Source: Apus apus
Lineage: Eukaryota; Chordata; Aves; Apodiformes; Apodidae
Direction of reading: 5' to 3'
Length of the DNA stretch: 64,000 nucleotides
Assembly (NCBI RefSeq): GCF_020740795.1
Contig: NC_067291.1
Location: 19,995,280 to 20,059,279, forward strand
Each line of letters starts with the position of its first letter. Position 1 is the stretch's first letter. A model generated the notes under the pieces. It ran no database searches. It worked only from the letters and a program-made list of their open reading frames with translations, and was not told the origin of the DNA. A program made the position numbers and the translations under genes. Positions 60,952 to 64,000 of the stretch are shown piece after piece.

Positions 60952-61632
60952 GTGTGTGCTACTGAAGCAGTGTTATTTGTTGTTTTCTGCAGATATCTGG
61001 TAGCCAAATCTTCTGGCACCTCAAAAACTTGTAAGAATTGTGATTTCAAGTGTTGCAAAGGGTAGAGATCAACTTCAGGCTACTTACTCCAAGTGGCAGC
61101 TAACTTAGCACATAGCACTTGTTATGGTTAGCATCATCCTCTCTCAGTTACCTTGTAATTCATAGAGTTCAGCTGCTGCTGGAAAGAGGAATTGTGTGTG
61201 CTGGAGGGTTCTGGTATCACTAAATAGAATGGTTGTGATTGATGTCTAGTTTTTGGTCATTCAATCTTAAATAGACCTGCACTTGGACTACTTTACCCAT
61301 CAGTCCATATTAATGATTACAATGTGGCTTACAAGAGTTAATTCTCATCCATTCTGCACATTGAATGTCCATTATACATATAGTTCCTTCTCAGAATCAG
61401 CACCATTAGAGAATCGTTCATGTATTTGTCAATTTTTATAGGCAAAGTTCACCTTCCTTGAAGGTGAACTATTGAATATTGAAAGATACAAACCTTTCAA
61501 TAAAAGAAAACTACGTTTTTTGGAATTTTGGTTTGGGTCTGCATTTGTTTAATCCTTTCTTCATTGCTACTCATTTTCTTTCTTTCATCACTGCCAAGAT
61601 ATAAATTGTTGAGTAATGTCATCATCTTGTAG
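60952..61632 (+). other. IQCH intron 6, with twin hairpins
   Basis: 681-base intron. It contains two adjacent perfect inverted repeats at 61446-61502 and nothing else recognised. Confidence 0.75.
61446..61502. repeat. Two adjacent perfect hairpins
   Basis: The first has 11-bp arms, agttcaccttc and gaaggtgaact, with a 3-base loop (61446-61470). The second has 9-bp arms, tattgaaag and ctttcaata, with an 8-base loop (61477-61502). Confidence 0.9.
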
Positions 61633-61761
61633 GTATTCTGAGCCTAACTGAACAAAGGCTTATCCTTCCAGCATCAAAGATAACCCTCCAGACACCTCCT
61701 GTTGCATGCAAAGCAGCACCTTTCCATGAATTCCACAGGCAGCACAAGAAGTCAGCTGTAG
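61633..61761 (+). CDS. IQCH: IQCH coding exon 7
   Basis: 129 bases in phase 1: ILSLTEQRLILPASKITLQT, PPVACKAAPFHEFHRQHKKS, AV. Acceptor ttgtag, donor gtgagt. Only this frame is open, which fixes the exon 6 donor. Confidence 0.87.
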
Positions 61762-62372
61762 GTGAGTGCAAAGGACTGATAACAGCCCTCAACTGCACCT
61801 CCAACCTCACTTTCGGGACTTTGTTTTATCTCACAAGGAAACAGTTGTCTAATCGTAGAAGGTTTGAGTGGGAAGGGACCTTCAAGACCATCCAGTCCCA
61901 ACCCCCTGCATGGGCAGGGACACCTCCCACCAGCCCAGGTTGCTCCAAGCCCCATCCAACCTGCCCTTCAACACTGCCAGGGATGGGGCAGCCACAGCTT
62001 CCCTGGGCAACCTGGGCCAGTGTCTCACCACCCTCACAGCAAAGAATTTCTTCCTAACGAACTCTCACTCAAATTCTTAAGAATACCAAGATGTACCAGA
62101 GCATCATTTACATGCCTTGCAAGTGAATGGGAGTCAGATTTCTGAATTTCTGAGAGGATTTGATTGCTTTTCATTTCTGAAATCTTAGTAGGTTCCTATA
62201 TCAGTATGGAAAGGAGCATAAGCAAGATGAGCAGTGGGTTCAGTAGCAATCTTAGACATGAGAGCAAACTGGAGCATGTCAGGACCTACTGGTATGTGGT
62301 AGAGTGTCCATTTTATGCTGCTGTTATTCTTCTAATAATGAAACCTGCCATCAATTTCTTTCTTTGCTACAG
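61762..62372 (+). other. IQCH intron 7, with a CR1
   Basis: 611-base intron, of which about 220 bases are a CR1 fragment (61852-62075). Confidence 0.8.
61852..62075 (-). mobile_element. CR1 LINE 3' fragment, antisense, young subfamily
   Basis: 'aatcgtagaaggtttgagtgggaagggaccttcaagaccatccag' through 'ccaaccccctgcatgggcagggacacctcccaccagcc' to 'aaagaatttcttcctaacg'. Positions 61941-62023 are identical to 53042-53124 over 83 bases. Confidence 0.95.
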
Positions 62373-62587
62373 GAGACATTAATAGTAGGGTGCACCCTGA
62401 GAGTACAGACACCATCTCCTTCCCAAACTCAAAGGAAACAATTCATGGCACATATTCCTCTAGTAAAGGTAACACTGCACCACTTCCATCCAGCACTTCC
62501 ATGGTTCCAGCAAGGAAATCAAAGCAGTTGTGGATAAATCCAGCTCAACAGTTGGAATCTGAGCTGCAGATTCCATCTCAGACCCAG
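62373..62587 (+). CDS. IQCH: IQCH coding exon 8
   Basis: 215 bases reading GDINSRVHPESTDTISFPNS, KETIHGTYSSSKGNTAPLPS, STSMVPARKSKQLWINPAQQ, LESELQIPSQTQ, phase 1 to 0, with a ctacag acceptor and a cag|gtattc donor. An internal donor aaag|gtaaca at 62469 is rejected because exon 9 is open only in phase 0. The segment is Ser/Thr/Pro-rich and probably disordered. Confidence 0.85.
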
Positions 62588-63837
62588 GTATTCAGAGAGT
62601 GAGGATAATGAGATTTTTTATTAATGTTTTTAATACTGCAATAGAGATGGTTTAGGAAGTTACTGTGAGTCACTGAATTTGTACAGGAGAGTTTGAACCA
62701 AAGCCAGCAAATAGTAAATATTGAAGCAAAATAGGAAATACTTCATATATTGCCAGTTTCCACATTCTCAGGTCTACCTAAATTTCTGGCTTTTTCACAG
62801 AATCTTAGAAAATAAGTCTGGAAAGGATGTTCTGAGGTTATCTGGACCTCCAGGCAGAATTACCTGTACCTGTAATATTGCAGACAGATGTTTTTCTAAC
62901 CTGTTCTGAAAACTTTCAGTTATAGTGACTCCACAGTCTCCCTAGGCCATCTGCTCCAGTGCTTAACTATCTTTGCTGTTATAAAAGAGTTTTTTAATGT
63001 CTCATCTAAATCTCCCTCACTGCAGTTAAGCAAATGTAGTGTTTCCCTTTACATTTACAGAAGACTATAGGGGAGTTTGACCTTGACTGCTTAATGCTTG
63101 TTCTTGATCCTCAAGCAAAAGGGATATTTCTTTCTTTTTATGGCTAATTACCATGTTTCATAGCAAACTGTCTGGAGTGTTGCTTGATCTTTCCAGATTT
63201 TTTTTACTTTTGTGGCATTGAGGAGATCTGAGAAGGAAAGAGGAGATCTGAAAATCAAAGATAAAGCAAACCTGAGAAATGGAGATTGAGGTGTTATTAA
63301 AGTAAATAAAAATAACAACCTAAAATAGTTTGAAAATAGTGTACTTAGATTGAAAATCAGAGCTAATGAGTTGCTGGCTAAAGTTGCCAGTAAACAGGGA
63401 TTTCTGTCCAGAGGCAGGAACGTTTCCATTCCAAGTTTTACTCCAGTTTGCATTTATATGGCAGGATGTTACCCCTTCTCCTGGGACGGATGGAGAGAGT
63501 CTCAGTGGAAGAACGCAGTTGCAGTTCCTTTCTGATTTAGTCCAGTCACAGTAGAGCTTCATTTTTATATATTGGAAAACTTAGCATAGTTCCTCTGTGC
63601 GGTGTGTGTATTTCTATAAAAATGCTCATCATCCTGCATGACCTCTGAGGTCTTTGCATGGCAGTGGGTTTCATGGTAAAGCTGGGCTAGATTTTGTGGT
63701 TGTGATGCAGAAATCAGTATGAGTGTATTTCAGATGCATAAATTCCCATAGTTAAATCATAACTAGTAACACAGTTCTGTGTCTTGACCACGATCAATGG
63801 CAATTACTCTTAATCTGTGGCTCTTCTCCTCCCCCAG
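62588..63837 (+). other. IQCH intron 8, with an old CR1
   Basis: 1250-base intron. It contains a degenerate antisense CR1 (62798-63060) and a pyrimidine-rich acceptor tract before exon 9. Confidence 0.75.
62798..63060 (-). mobile_element. Degenerate CR1 LINE 3' fragment, antisense
   Basis: 'cacagaatcttagaaaataagtctggaaaggatgttctgaggttatctgg' and 'cagtgcttaactatctttgctgtta...ttttttaatgtctcatctaaatctccctc' follow the CR1 reverse complement with many changes. It is older than the copy 0.8 kb upstream. Confidence 0.85.
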
Positions 63838-64000
63838 CCCCCACAGACGTCTCCATGCCAGTCCTTACAGGATCCATGCTTTGATTGTGACATTGCTGTT
63901 TGCCATGGCACGATAGACCAGAAAGCTCCAGGCTTCCTGGCATTCAAGCAACGTTATTGTTTATCTTGGAGAAGCATTGCTGGTTTTTTGGAACATACAG
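63838..64000 (+). CDS. IQCH: IQCH coding exon 9 (runs to the window edge)
   Basis: After a cccccag acceptor, in phase 0, it reads PPQTSPCQSLQDPCFDCDIA, VCHGTIDQKAPGFLAFKQRY, CLSWRSIAGFLEHT and one more base. The APGFLAFKQ-YCLSW core looks like a conserved folded part of IQCH. Whether the exon ends exactly at the window edge is unknown. Confidence 0.88.

Larger units (their letters stand above)
45931..64000 (+). other. IQCH: IQCH gene, 5' part (coding exons 1-9 in this window)
   Basis: IQCH is an IQ-motif (calmodulin-binding) protein enriched in testis, reported to be needed for sperm axoneme and mitochondria in mammals. Nine exons can be joined in phase to give about 374 codons before the window ends, so the gene is partial here. 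The identification rests on the conserved early segment (DISNLETAIERPELGLR then HAENYLNAIDRQMLT), which parallels the human N-terminal region, and on the position and strand next to AAGAB. No IQ motif is seen yet; in the family the IQ motif lies further toward the C terminus. Most exon borders were chosen by phase. Exon 5 and exon 6 have alternatives, and additional small exons in the long introns cannot be excluded. Confidence 0.85.

Noticed and set aside
62373..62468. Shorter IQCH exon 8 ending at the internal aaag|gtaaca donor
   Set aside because: It leaves phase 1, and exon 9 read in that phase reaches a TGA within about 15 codons. The longer exon keeps the frame open.

Overview
The window is nuclear DNA from a vertebrate, almost certainly a bird. 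It contains split genes with GT/AG introns. About a dozen CR1 LINE 3' ends are scattered through it, recognisable by the phrase around 'gatgatcttnaaggtcccttccaacc' and the terminal ATTCTRTG octamers, and CR1 is the dominant repeat of avian genomes. The gene order SMAD3(+), AAGAB(-), IQCH(+) is the order found at human 15q22-q23, so this is a conserved amniote synteny block. The species cannot be named from the sequence.

Layout. Positions 1-21.7 kb hold the 3' two thirds of SMAD3: seven coding exons (the linker and the whole MH2 domain), the stop at 17167-17169, and a roughly 4.5 kb 3'UTR ending near an AATAAA at 21658. Positions 21.7-24.3 kb are a convergent intergenic gap with one degenerate CR1. 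Positions 24.3-45.8 kb hold a complete AAGAB gene on the minus strand. Its ten coding exons join in phase to give 314 residues plus a stop. From 45.5 to 46.2 kb there is a GC-rich, CpG-rich bidirectional promoter, with the AAGAB and IQCH start codons only about 170 bp apart on opposite strands. From 45.9 kb to the end lie the first nine recognisable coding exons of IQCH on the plus strand; the gene continues beyond the window.

Roles. SMAD3 is the receptor-activated transcription factor of TGF-beta/activin signalling. AAGAB is a cytosolic chaperone for assembly of the AP-1 and AP-2 clathrin adaptors. IQCH is an IQ-motif protein linked to sperm and cilia. The three are neighbours by ancestry and do not form a pathway. 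The one shared regulatory unit is the AAGAB/IQCH divergent promoter.

I found no new biological system. Items worth a second look are: an unidentified minus-strand 86-codon reading frame inside a SMAD3 intron; three IQCH splice-site choices that decide isoforms; an ancient CR1 reverse-transcriptase fossil; a pair of same-orientation young CR1 copies flanking two IQCH exons; several perfect intronic hairpins; and an exon-like segment antisense to AAGAB.
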